A stretch of 64,000 nt of DNA from Halonotius pteroides. Its GTDB lineage: Archaea > Halobacteriota > Halobacteria > Halobacteriales > Haloferacaceae. The translations under genes and the position numbers were made by a program. Position 1 is the stretch's first letter. Every line of letters starts with the position of its first letter. The notes below the pieces were generated by a model. That model did not search any database. It saw only the letters and a program-made list of their open reading frames with translations, and was not told where the DNA came from. Of the stretch, positions 41,987 to 50,569 are shown piece after piece. Location of the stretch: the NCBI RefSeq assembly GCF_003605635.1, contig NZ_QMDW01000013.1:16430-80429 (forward strand), read 5' to 3'.

Positions 41987-44900
41987 CGGCTGGCACCTCC
42001 GCCTCGGCGTCGTCGCCGTCGAACTGGATGCCGGTGACCGCGCTGTAGTTGTCGTCCTGCATCGTCACACCGATGGCGCGCTCGGAGCGCTCCAGCAGCG
42101 CGGAGCGATGGGAGACGACGACGAACTGGGCGTCGCCGGCCAGATCGTCGACCATCTCGCCGACGCGCTCGGCGTTGACCGCATCGAGGAAGGCATCGAT
42201 CTCATCGAGCGCGTAGAACGGCGCGGGATTGTGTCGCTGGATGGCGAAGATGAACGCGAGGGCCGTCAGCGACTTCTCGCCGCCGGACATCGCCGCCAGC
42301 CGTTGGATCGGCTTGTCCGCCGGCTGAGCCTTCATCGTCAGCCCGCCCTCAAATGGCTCTTCGGGGTCTTCTAAGACGAGCTCGCCCGATCCGTCTGAGA
42401 GCCGCGAGAAGATGTCTTGGAAGTGGCCGTTGATCGACTCGAAGGCGTCGATGAACGTCGCTTTTTTCTGGGATTCGTACTGGTCGATCCGGTCGCGGAT
42501 GCCGTCGCGCTCCGCCTCCAGGGTGTTGCGGCCATCAACGAGTTCCTCAAGGTCGGCTTCGACCTCCTCGTATTCGTCGATAGCGAGCATATTGACCGGC
42601 TCCAGTTTTGCCATCGCCGTTTCGAGGCGGTCGATGTTGGACTCGACTTCGTCGTGATCGGGAATCTCCTCGGGGTCGTAGTCGCCGACGGCCTGTTCCA
42701 GTTCGTCGATCTCCCACTCAAGCCGGTCGCGCTCCTCGCGGGCCGACTGGAGTTTTGACTCGATTTCGCCGACGGCCTCTTTCGCCTCGTCGCGGTCGGC
42801 CTGGGCGTCTTTGACAGTCGTTTTCAACTCCTCGCGCTCGTCTTTGAGGTCGGCCAACTCGGCTTCGAGTTCCTCGATGGCCTCGCGTTTTTCGTCGAGT
42901 TCCCCCTCCTTGTCGTCGATCTGGCTTTCCAACTCGCTGATCTCGTCTTGGCCGTCGGCCTTCCGCTCTTGGGCGGATTCAACGGTGTCGTGAAGGTCAT
43001 CGATGGCCTCCTCGGCGTACTGCTGTTCGAGTTGCTGTTCGTTGAGTCGGCCTTCGAGATCGTCCATCCGATCCTTGTGCTCCCGAATTTCTTCGCGGAT
43101 CGCGTCGGCCTCGTCGGTCAACTCGGGGATCTTTGATTCTGCCAACTCGGCCTCAAGCTCCTCGATGTCAGCGTCGACGGCCTCGCGTTCGCTCTCGATC
43201 TCGTCGAGTTCGGCGTCGACCTCGGCCATCTCATCCTCGACGGCTTCGCGTTCGGTTTCGATCTCATCGAGGCGGGTTTCGAGGTCGCCGATCTCCGATT
43301 CGGCATCGTCGATTGCCTCGTGTTTGCGTTCGATGTCGGCCTCGATGGACTGGACTTTCTCGACGGCGTCGGATTTCCGGTCGCGGGCGGCGTCGATCTG
43401 GTCTTCCAGATCGCGGATTTCGTCTTCGTGCTGGCGGCGTTTGTCTTCGAGTTGGTCGATCTCCTCGGCGAGCCGTTCGAGTTTGCCGCCGCCCGACGCC
43501 GAAAACGCATACCGGGAGCCGCCGCCGGAGCCGCCGGTCATCGCGCCGCTCTTCTCGACGAGGTCGCCGTCGAGTGTGACCATCCGGAACCGACCCATGA
43601 ACTCACGAGCCGTCGCCATATCCTCGACGACGAGTGTCGAGCCGAGTACATAGGAAAACACCCCCTCGTATTTGCTGTCGTACTCGACGAGATTGCGCGC
43701 GAAGTCGACGACGCCCGGATGGGATGGGAGGGTCGGCAGGCCGCGGTTGTCCATCTCCGTAATCGGGAGGAAGGTTGCCCGGCCGGCGTTGCGGGATTTG
43801 AGGTAGTCGATACACTCCGAGCCGACGCCGTCGTCGTCGACGACGACGTTTGCGAGGCGGCCGCCCGCGGCGGTTTCGCAGGCGGTCGCGTACTCGCTGT
43901 CGACGCTACCGAGATCGCCGACCGCGCCGTGGACGCCGCGCTTGCCGGCGTTGAGAATCGTCGTCACCGCCCGCGGCCACGAGCTGTCGTCGTCGCTGCG
44001 GGCCTCGATGTCGGCGTATTCGGACTGTTTTTCGCGGAGCTTCGATTCGATCTCCTCCAAGTCGGCTTTCGCCTCCTCGCGGTCGTCTCTGAGCGCGCCG
44101 ATTGAGGCTTCGATCTTCGATCTGTTCTTTTCGGCTTTATCGAGTTCGCTCTGGAGGTTCGACAGTTCGGCTTTGAGATCCGGAATCGATTCGCGGGCCT
44201 CAGTGAGGTCGGCTTGGGCCTCCTCAACCTCGGTCGAACGTCGTCGGGCGTCGTCGAGCAGGCGATCCTTCTTCCGCTGGATGTCGTTGGCCTGCGTCTT
44301 TAGCTCCTCGCGTCGCTCCTTTTTGTCGGCCAACTCGGCTTTGAGTTCGTCGAACTCGGTGTCGGCGTTGTCGATCTCGTCTTGGATCTCGGCGAGGTCG
44401 GCCTGCTTGCTCTGGATCGTGCTTTTGACCGACGCCTGCTCGACTTTGAGATCCGTGATCGTCGCCTCGATCTCGTCGAGCTCCTCCTGTTTGCGATCGA
44501 TCTGGACGAAGGCCTGTCGGCGTTCGTCCTCGGCGTCCTCGATGCGGCCTTCGGCGGCCTCAATCCGGCCTTCGAGGCGGTCGATCTCGCCTTTGATCGA
44601 CTCCATTTCGCGTTTGAGCCGCAACTGCTCGTCCTCACCTTTGCGTTCGATCTCGCGGTTGAGCGCTTCCAGTTCGTTCTCCAGTCGACTGAGTCGGCCC
44701 TGTGCGCTGTCGAGGGTTTCCTGTCGCTCAGCGAGTGTCTCCTCGTGGCTGTTGATGTCGCTCTCAATCTCGGTGAGTTCTTTGCGTTTATTCTCAAGCT
44801 CGGCAGCCTTCAGATACCCCTCGTACTCCTGTTTTTCGTCGCGCAGCGATTGGTATTCGAGGGCCGTATCGCGTTCGTCGGCAAGCTGGTCGAGTCGCTC

Positions 44901-45560
44901 CTCTTTCTCCTCGATTTTGAGCGTCGCCTCGTTGATCCGCTCTTCGACGGCGTCGAGTTCCTCGAAGGCTGAGTCCTTCTTGGCGTCGAACTCGGCGACG
45001 CCGGCGATCTCGTCGATGATGCCACGTCGCTGGCCCGCCGACATGTTGATGATCTCGGTCACGTCGCCCTGCATGACGACGTTGTACCCCTCGGGGGCGA
45101 TGCCAGCCTGTGCGAGCAGGTCTTGGATGTCGCCGAGGTTGACCGAGCGTTCGTTGAGGTAGTAGTACGAATAGTAGTTGTCGTCGGTCTGTTTGACGCG
45201 GCGTTTGATCGTGATCTCCTCGACGTCGCCGATGCGATCGGTGCCGGCGGCCGTCACGACCTGCTCGCGGGTGAGTGTGCCCGCGCTGTTGTCGAGGATG
45301 ACCTCGACGCTGGCCTCGCGTGGGCCATCGTCGGTTGAGGCCTCACCGTCGTGGCCGGGATTGTAGATCAGGTCAGTGAGCTTCTCGGCGCGGATCCCCC
45401 GGGTTTTGGCGAGCCCGAGGGCAAAGAGCACGCCGTCGATGATGTTCGATTTTCCCGACCCGTTTGGCCCGGTAATCACGGTAAAATCTTCATACAGCGG
45501 GATACGCGTTGGCCGCCCGAAACTCTTGAAACCGTCTAAGACGAGGGCTTTGATATGCAT
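41979..45560 (-). CDS. smc: Smc, chromosome segregation/condensin ATPase
   Basis: This is a full-length 1193-residue SMC protein. The N-terminal Walker A reads GPNGSGKSN (31-39) after VITG. Two long coiled coils flank the hinge (about residues 530-680, with RGVHGAVGDLGSVDSEYATA and ACETAAGGRLANVVVDDDGV). The C-terminal head has signature LAAMSGGEKSLTALAFIFAI and Walker B PFYALDEIDAFLDAVN. It forms the condensin-like ring with ScpA. The start MHIKALVLDGFKSFGRPTRI is canonical. A 110-residue coiled-coil gene precedes it. Confidence 0.97.
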   Translation of the reverse strand: MHIKALVLDGFKSFGRPTRIPLYEDFTVITGPNGSGKSNIIDGVLFALGLAKTRGIRAEKLTDLIYNPGHDGEASTDDGPREASVEVILDNSAGTLTREQVVTAAGTDRIGDVEEITIKRRVKQTDDNYYSYYYLNERSVNLGDIQDLLAQAGIAPEGYNVVMQGDVTEIINMSAGQRRGIIDEIAGVAEFDAKKDSAFEELDAVEERINEATLKIEEKEERLDQLADERDTALEYQSLRDEKQEYEGYLKAAELENKRKELTEIESDINSHEETLAERQETLDSAQGRLSRLENELEALNREIERKGEDEQLRLKREMESIKGEIDRLEGRIEAAEGRIEDAEDERRQAFVQIDRKQEELDEIEATITDLKVEQASVKSTIQSKQADLAEIQDEIDNADTEFDELKAELADKKERREELKTQANDIQRKKDRLLDDARRRSTEVEEAQADLTEARESIPDLKAELSNLQSELDKAEKNRSKIEASIGALRDDREEAKADLEEIESKLREKQSEYADIEARSDDDSSWPRAVTTILNAGKRGVHGAVGDLGSVDSEYATACETAAGGRLANVVVDDDGVGSECIDYLKSRNAGRATFLPITEMDNRGLPTLPSHPGVVDFARNLVEYDSKYEGVFSYVLGSTLVVEDMATAREFMGRFRMVTLDGDLVEKSGAMTGGSGGGSRYAFSASGGGKLERLAEEIDQLEDKRRQHEDEIRDLEDQIDAARDRKSDAVEKVQSIEADIERKHEAIDDAESEIGDLETRLDEIETEREAVEDEMAEVDAELDEIESEREAVDADIEELEAELAESKIPELTDEADAIREEIREHKDRMDDLEGRLNEQQLEQQYAEEAIDDLHDTVESAQERKADGQDEISELESQIDDKEGELDEKREAIEELEAELADLKDEREELKTTVKDAQADRDEAKEAVGEIESKLQSAREERDRLEWEIDELEQAVGDYDPEEIPDHDEVESNIDRLETAMAKLEPVNMLAIDEYEEVEADLEELVDGRNTLEAERDGIRDRIDQYESQKKATFIDAFESINGHFQDIFSRLSDGSGELVLEDPEEPFEGGLTMKAQPADKPIQRLAAMSGGEKSLTALAFIFAIQRHNPAPFYALDEIDAFLDAVNAERVGEMVDDLAGDAQFVVVSHRSALLERSERAIGVTMQDDNYSAVTGIQFDGDDAEAEVPADD

Positions 45561-45599
45561 AAATGAACTCGGGCGACAGTCTGGGTCGTCGCCGGTCAG

Positions 45600-45932
45600 T
45601 TAGGCAACGATGATGTCGTCGGTCGACTCGTTGGACTCCTCCTCAGTTGTGTCTTCCGTTTCAACAGCCTCGTTGATCGGATCGGCGTCCTCTGCCAGCG
45701 AGCCGGTGACGACGTCGACATCGTCCTGCTCCTGTTCGACGACGACGACGTGATCGTCGCTTTTGGTCGGCGTTTCGGTCTCCGGGGTCGGTGTCTCGGC
45801 GTCGGTGGCTGCGGCCTCGGCTTCGAGTTCACGAACCCGGTCTTTCGTCTCAACGAGTTCCTCGGTGAGACCGTTGACTGCGGCGCGGAGCTCTGCGAGC
45901 TGTCCTTCGAGTTCATCGACCCGATTACTCAT
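45600..45932 (-). CDS. Short coiled-coil acidic protein, DUF7518-like
   Basis: This 110-residue protein starts MSNRVDELEGQLAELRAAVN and keeps a heptad-like pattern through LTEELVETKDRVRELEAEAA. The rest is disordered, with Asp/Glu/Thr-rich tracts and VVVVEQEQDDVDVV in the middle. It resembles a haloarchaeal family that I recall as DUF7518. It ends 39 bp before smc on the same strand, so it could be co-expressed with and bind the Smc complex, but this is only positional. Confidence 0.75.
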   Translation of the reverse strand: MSNRVDELEGQLAELRAAVNGLTEELVETKDRVRELEAEAAATDAETPTPETETPTKSDDHVVVVEQEQDDVDVVTGSLAEDADPINEAVETEDTTEEESNESTDDIIVA

Positions 45933-46040
45933 ACCATGACAACCGTTCTGTCTCTGTATAAAACTGTGTCAGACACATGTCTGATTCCCGACTGATGATC
46001 GACGCGAGGTGCGCCGATCGAGCCGTCGCTGCACTGGTTA

Positions 46041-46047
46041 TTTATAT
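46041..46047 (+). promoter_or_regulatory. TATA box for the PQQ-propeller gene
   Basis: TTTATAT at 46041-46047 lies 24-30 nt before the ATG at 46071, giving a leaderless transcript. This spacing supports ATG 46071 over the GTG at 46062 as the translation start. Confidence 0.55.
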
Positions 46048-46070
46048 GAAAACTTGCAATAGTGTTACTG

Positions 46071-47210
46071 ATGGCGTACCATGAGCCGCTGGGGGACGGC
46101 ACGTATCGTCCGAGCCGCCGCACACTGTTGAAATCGGTTGTCGGCGTCGGACTCGCCACGGGGGTTGCTGCGTCGTGGGCGAGTGCACAACCAGGCGACC
46201 GACAACGGTGGGCGGTCGACACCGACAACGCTGTTGCATCCTCGCCAACCGTCGTCGACGAGACGGTCTTTGTTGGCAGCGGGGATGGCAACATCTACGC
46301 GCTGGACGCTGCAACCGGCGACACGCAGTGGACGGCCGAAACGGCGGGGTACGTCTACGCATCGCCGACAGTCGCCGACGGGACGGTCTTTATCGGTAGC
46401 GATGACGGCAGCCTGTACGCGCTGGACGCTGCAACCGGCGACCAGCAGTGGACATTCGACACCGGCGACAGCGTCGGCTCCTCGCCGACCGTCGTCGATG
46501 GCACGGTCTTCGTCGGCAGCAACGACGCCTCGATCTACGCGGTCGACGCCGCGACCGGCGACCAGCAGTGGGCTGTCGACACCGGCGATCACGTGACGTC
46601 GTCGCCGACGGTTGTCGACGAGACGGTTTTTGTCGGCAGCGATGACGGCACGCTCTACGCCCTAGCTGCCGCGAGTGGCGACAGCCAATGGACAGTTGAG
46701 ACCGACCGGAAGATCGAGTCGTCGCCGACGGTCGCCGATGGGACGGTCTTCGTCGGTGGCTGGGAGCAGTTGCATGCCATTGATGCTGCCACCGGCGACG
46801 AACAGTGGCGTGTCGATGCGACCGTTGTCTCCTCGCCAACCGTCGCCGACGGCACGGTCTTCGTTACCGGTGCTGGCGGGTTGCTCTACGCCCTCTCGGC
46901 GGCAACCGGCGACCGCGAGTGGGCCTTTGAGACGAAGAGTTCGCTGCACTCCTCGCCGACGGTCGCCGACGAGACGGTCTTTTTCGAATCCTTACGCAAG
47001 GTCTACGCTGTCGATGCGGCCACCGGTGCCCAGCAGTGGCGCCTCCCGATCGGTGGTCGCTCCTCGCCGACGGTGGTCGACGGCACCCTGTTTGTTGGCA
47101 GCGACGACACACACATCTACGCGTTGCGGGCCGGCGTCGAGGGCTCCAGCACCGGCTCGCGGGTTCGGCTGGGCACGCTTGGCCATCACGGGGATCGACG
47201 CGTCGTGTGA
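46071..47210 (+). CDS. Secreted 8-bladed PQQ-type beta-propeller protein
   Basis: This 379-residue protein has a Tat signal (SRRTLLKSVVG) and a likely cleavage after ASA near residue 38 (ASWASAQPGD), without a lipobox. The mature protein is eight near-identical repeats of about 38-40 residues, each built on SSPTVVDGTVFVGSDDGSLY with a closing ALDAATGDQQW. The repeat count matches an eight-bladed PQQ-like propeller. The repeats are also similar at DNA level, so unequal recombination is possible. No quinoprotein catalytic residues can be seen. It is more likely a scaffold or binding protein. Confidence 0.88.
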   Translation: MAYHEPLGDGTYRPSRRTLLKSVVGVGLATGVAASWASAQPGDRQRWAVDTDNAVASSPTVVDETVFVGSGDGNIYALDAATGDTQWTAETAGYVYASPTVADGTVFIGSDDGSLYALDAATGDQQWTFDTGDSVGSSPTVVDGTVFVGSNDASIYAVDAATGDQQWAVDTGDHVTSSPTVVDETVFVGSDDGTLYALAAASGDSQWTVETDRKIESSPTVADGTVFVGGWEQLHAIDAATGDEQWRVDATVVSSPTVADGTVFVTGAGGLLYALSAATGDREWAFETKSSLHSSPTVADETVFFESLRKVYAVDAATGAQQWRLPIGGRSSPTVVDGTLFVGSDDTHIYALRAGVEGSSTGSRVRLGTLGHHGDRRVV

Positions 47211-47282
47211 TGGTTTCGCGCCGGTTGTAGTCGCCCTCGTGGCTCCGTTAGGCTTTAGCGGGCGGGCAGCAAATCCTGTCCA

Positions 47283-48773
47283 ATGACAGCACAGGCCGTC
47301 CAAACCGACGAACACGCGGTCGTCATCGGGCTGGAGGTGCACGTCCAGCTTGAGACGGCCACCAAGATCTTCTGTGGCTGCTCGACTGCGGCCGATGATA
47401 ACGAGGAACCAAACAGCCGTACCTGCCCGGTCTGTCTCGGCTTGCCGGGCGCACTCCCGGTGCTCAACGAGGGCGCGGTCGAAGCCGCCGTCAAGATCGG
47501 CAAGGCCCTCGACGCCGACATCCCCGAGCGCACCACGTTCCACCGGAAGAACTACTACTACCCTGACCTCCCGAAAAACTTCCAACTCACCCAGTACGAC
47601 GCGCCGATCTGTCAGGAGGGCGAACTCGAAATCAGCGTTGAAGGCGACCGTCGGGAGATCGGGATCACCCGTGCGCACCTCGAAGAGGATCCCGGGAGTC
47701 TCCAGCACAAAGGTGGGAGTATCGATACCGCCGAGGCGACGCTGATCAACTACAACCGTGCGGGGACGCCGCTCGTTGAGATCGTTACCGAACCCGATTT
47801 CCGTTCGCCCGCTGAGACGCGGGCCTTCCTCGCCAAACTCGAAGAGGTGCTCGAATATCTGGGTGTCTTCGACGCCACCCGCGACGGCAGCCTCCGCGTC
47901 GACGCCAACATCTCGCTGGTCGACGCCGACGAGGTCGACGACGCGGGCGACATCGACGACAGCGTCCTCGAAGACGCAAACCGCACCGAAGTGAAGAATA
48001 TCTCCAGTCACAAAGCCGCCGAGAAGGCGCTGGCCTACGAGGTCAGCCGGCAGAAAAACGCCGTCAAGCGCGGTCGCGCACTCGAAACCGAGACCCGCCA
48101 CTGGGACGAATCCCGTGGGATCACCGTCTCGATGCGATCAAAGGAGTCGGAGGCCGACTATCGGTACTTCCGTGAGGCCGACCTCCCGCCGCTGGAAGTC
48201 GCCGACTGGAAAGAGACAATCGAGATCCCGGAACTTCCCGACGCCCGACGGGAGCGCTTTGTCGCCGACTACGGCCTCGACAGCGAGGCCGCCGCAAAAC
48301 TCACCTCAACGAAGGAGGTCGCCGACTTCTTCGAGGCCGTCGCCGAGCAGTTCGATCCCAACGTGGCTGCGACGTGGGTTGCCGACAACCTACTGGGCGA
48401 ACTCAACTATCGGGATATGCTGATCACCGACATCGAGGGCCGGCTCGAAGAATTTTCCCACCTGATCGAACTCGTCGAAACCGACGAACTCACGGTCAAA
48501 AACGCCGAGGAGGTCGTCTTGCGGTCGATGCTTGACGACGGTGACGCCCCCGAGACGATTATCGACCGCGAGGGTCTCGGCAAGGCCGACGACGACGCCA
48601 TCGCCGACTTCGTGGTCGAAGCTATCGATGAAAACCCCGATGCCGTCGACGACTACCACAGCGGCGAGGACGGCGCGCTCAACTTCCTCGTCGGCCAGGT
48701 CATGCAGAAATCCGGCGGCTCAGCCGACCCAGGTAGCGTCAACCAACTGCTGCGCGAAGAGCTCAACGCCTGA
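47283..48773 (+). CDS. gatB: GatB, aspartyl/glutamyl-tRNA amidotransferase subunit B
   Basis: This 496-residue subunit of GatCAB phosphorylates and amidates Asp-tRNA(Asn) or Glu-tRNA(Gln). It starts near VVIGLEVHVQLETATKIFCG and contains SRTCPVCLGLPGALPVLNEG, HRKNYYYPDLPKNFQLTQYD and EDPGSLQHKG. The C-terminal YqeY-like domain binds tRNA (ADFVVEAIDENPDAVDDYHS, LNFLVGQVMQKSGGSADP). GatA and GatC are not seen in the window. It is preceded by a 72-bp gap from the propeller gene. Confidence 0.96.
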   Translation: MTAQAVQTDEHAVVIGLEVHVQLETATKIFCGCSTAADDNEEPNSRTCPVCLGLPGALPVLNEGAVEAAVKIGKALDADIPERTTFHRKNYYYPDLPKNFQLTQYDAPICQEGELEISVEGDRREIGITRAHLEEDPGSLQHKGGSIDTAEATLINYNRAGTPLVEIVTEPDFRSPAETRAFLAKLEEVLEYLGVFDATRDGSLRVDANISLVDADEVDDAGDIDDSVLEDANRTEVKNISSHKAAEKALAYEVSRQKNAVKRGRALETETRHWDESRGITVSMRSKESEADYRYFREADLPPLEVADWKETIEIPELPDARRERFVADYGLDSEAAAKLTSTKEVADFFEAVAEQFDPNVAATWVADNLLGELNYRDMLITDIEGRLEEFSHLIELVETDELTVKNAEEVVLRSMLDDGDAPETIIDREGLGKADDDAIADFVVEAIDENPDAVDDYHSGEDGALNFLVGQVMQKSGGSADPGSVNQLLREELNA

Positions 48774-48823
48774 GCCGGCTGCCGACGCGGTCGCTCCGCA
48801 TCTCGTCCGCGCGTGTGAAATGC

Positions 48824-48841
48824 TTACTCACACAAGAGTAA
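48824..48841. promoter_or_regulatory. TrmB-type binding site upstream of gdh
   Basis: TTACTC-ACACAA-GAGTAA is a perfect 6-bp inverted repeat. It contains TACT-N7-GAGTA (48825-48840), the consensus known for the haloarchaeal sugar regulator TrmB in Halobacterium salinarum (TACT-N7-8-GAGTA). It lies 32-50 nt before the gdh ATG at 48874, just upstream of where the TATA box would be (weak CTATTG near 48844). Confidence 0.7.
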
Positions 48842-48873
48842 CGCTATTGAGCCGTGGGATCATCCGACACGGT

Positions 48874-49947
48874 ATGCACGCTATCGCGGTCTACGAGGGC
48901 GAATCGGAGCCCGAACTCATCGACCTGCCGCGACCCGATCCCGACGCCGGCGAGGCACTGGTTCGGACGCTCCGGGTCGGCGTCGACGGCACCGACCACG
49001 AGGTCATCAGCGGCGGTCACGGCGGCTTCCCGGCTGACACCGGCCACATGGTGTTGGGGCATGAGGCTGTCGGCGTCGTCGAGGACGCCAACGGCACCGA
49101 CGTTAGCGAGGGCGATGTCGTCGTCCCGACGGTTCGTCGCCGGCCGAACGGCGACAACACCTACTTCGAGCGCGGCGAGCCGGATATGGCTCCCGACGGC
49201 CAGTACCATGAGCGCGGTATCGTCGGCGCACACGGCTTCATGGCCGAATACTTCACCAGCCCTGCGGAGTTCCTCATTACTGTCCCACCGGAGTTGGCCG
49301 AACTGGGCTTTCTCGTTGAGCCGATCTCTATTACTGAAAAGGCGGTCGAACACGCCGACGCCAGCCGGTCGGCCTTCGAGTGGAACCCTGACGCAGCTCT
49401 CGTCCTCGGCAACGGCAGCCTCGGACTCATTACGCTGGCCATGTTCGAACAGCGGTTTGACCGTACCTACTGTCTCGGCCGTCGTGAGCGACCCGACCCG
49501 ACCATCGATATCATCGAATCGCTGGACAGCACCTACGTCAACAGCAACGAGATACCGGTGCCTGAGATCCCTGACGCCCACGAGGCACCCGATCTGATCT
49601 ACGAGTCAACTGGGTATGCGAAACATCCCTTCGAGTCGATCGAAGCGCTTGCACCCAACGGCGTGCTGGCGGCCCTCGGCATTCCGGGCGACTGGGCCTT
49701 CGAGGTCGAGGGCGGGAAGCTCCATCGGGAGCTGGTGCTCCACAACAAGGCGATCGTCGGCAGTGTCAACTCCCATGTCGGTCACTTCGAGGCTGCCGTC
49801 GACACGCTTGCGTCGCTGTCAGAGTCGTTCCTCGATGACCTCGTTACTGGAATTTTCGCGCTTGACGACTACGAGGCCGCCTTCATCGACGACGACAGGA
49901 CTATCAAAAACGCGATTCAATTCAGCGAGTATGAAAAACGTCGATAA
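48874..49947 (+). CDS. gdh: Glucose 1-dehydrogenase
   Basis: This is a 357-residue zinc-dependent medium-chain dehydrogenase. It closely follows the haloarchaeal GlcDH pattern: RTLRVGVDGTDHEVISGGHG, MVLGHEAVGVVEDAN, EPDMAPDGQYHERGIVGAHG and LVEPISITEKAVEHADASRS, then LVLGNGSLGLITLAMF for NAD(P) binding. Glucose is oxidised to gluconolactone as the first step of the Entner-Doudoroff route. It has a TrmB-type site upstream and overlaps gfcR by 17 bp. The ATG at 48874 is supported by homologue N-termini. Confidence 0.93.
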   Translation: MHAIAVYEGESEPELIDLPRPDPDAGEALVRTLRVGVDGTDHEVISGGHGGFPADTGHMVLGHEAVGVVEDANGTDVSEGDVVVPTVRRRPNGDNTYFERGEPDMAPDGQYHERGIVGAHGFMAEYFTSPAEFLITVPPELAELGFLVEPISITEKAVEHADASRSAFEWNPDAALVLGNGSLGLITLAMFEQRFDRTYCLGRRERPDPTIDIIESLDSTYVNSNEIPVPEIPDAHEAPDLIYESTGYAKHPFESIEALAPNGVLAALGIPGDWAFEVEGGKLHRELVLHNKAIVGSVNSHVGHFEAAVDTLASLSESFLDDLVTGIFALDDYEAAFIDDDRTIKNAIQFSEYEKRR

Positions 49948-50569
49948 CCTCATCGAGAGCGCGACGAAGTTAGCGGGGCGGGGGCTTTCCCGCGGCGAGA
50001 TCGCCGATGAACTCAACGTCTCTCGGGAGACCGCAAGCTGGCTTGTCGAACGCGGCGGGGTCGAACATGAGACCGACAGCCAGCCGAGGCCGGCCGCCGG
50101 CCCACAGGATATCCACGTCGATTGGAGTGCGATCGGCCGCGACAGCCAGCGGCTCACCCACGTCAGCCGCGCGATGGCCGACCTGATCTCGAAGGATGAC
50201 ACCGATGTTGGGCTCACCGTCGGCATCGAGAAAGCCGGCGTTCCGTTAGCCACCGTCGTCGCCAACGAACTCGATACGGATATCGCGGCCTACGGCCCCG
50301 CAAAACACCAGTGGGAGGAAGGCGATATCGATGAGATCGACGGCGGCTTCTCGCAGAATTTCTCGGCTGTCTCCGATCAGCACTGCTACATCATCGACGA
50401 CATCATCACCTCGGGAACGACGATGCGGGAGACGATTACGGCCGTCCGCGACTGCGGCGGCACCCCGGTCGGCTGTGTCGTCCTCGTCGACAAACAGGGT
50501 CTCGATGACATCGACGGCGTCCCTGTTTCCTCGCTGATGAACGTCGTCAGCGTCGCCCCTGAGGAATGA
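49931..50569 (+). CDS. gfcR: GfcR, PRTase-domain transcriptional regulator of sugar metabolism
   Basis: This 212-residue protein has an N-terminal helix-turn-helix (about 1-45, GLSRGEIADELNVSRETASW) and a phosphoribosyltransferase-like domain. The PRPP motif is YIIDDIITSGTTMRETI. In Haloferax volcanii GfcR activates sugar degradation and glycolytic genes, and it was earlier annotated as an orotate PRTase-like protein. It overlaps gdh by 17 bp and hyuA by 4 bp, so its own expression is bound to its pathway gene. Confidence 0.9.
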   Translation: MKNVDNLIESATKLAGRGLSRGEIADELNVSRETASWLVERGGVEHETDSQPRPAAGPQDIHVDWSAIGRDSQRLTHVSRAMADLISKDDTDVGLTVGIEKAGVPLATVVANELDTDIAAYGPAKHQWEEGDIDEIDGGFSQNFSAVSDQHCYIIDDIITSGTTMRETITAVRDCGGTPVGCVVLVDKQGLDDIDGVPVSSLMNVVSVAPEE

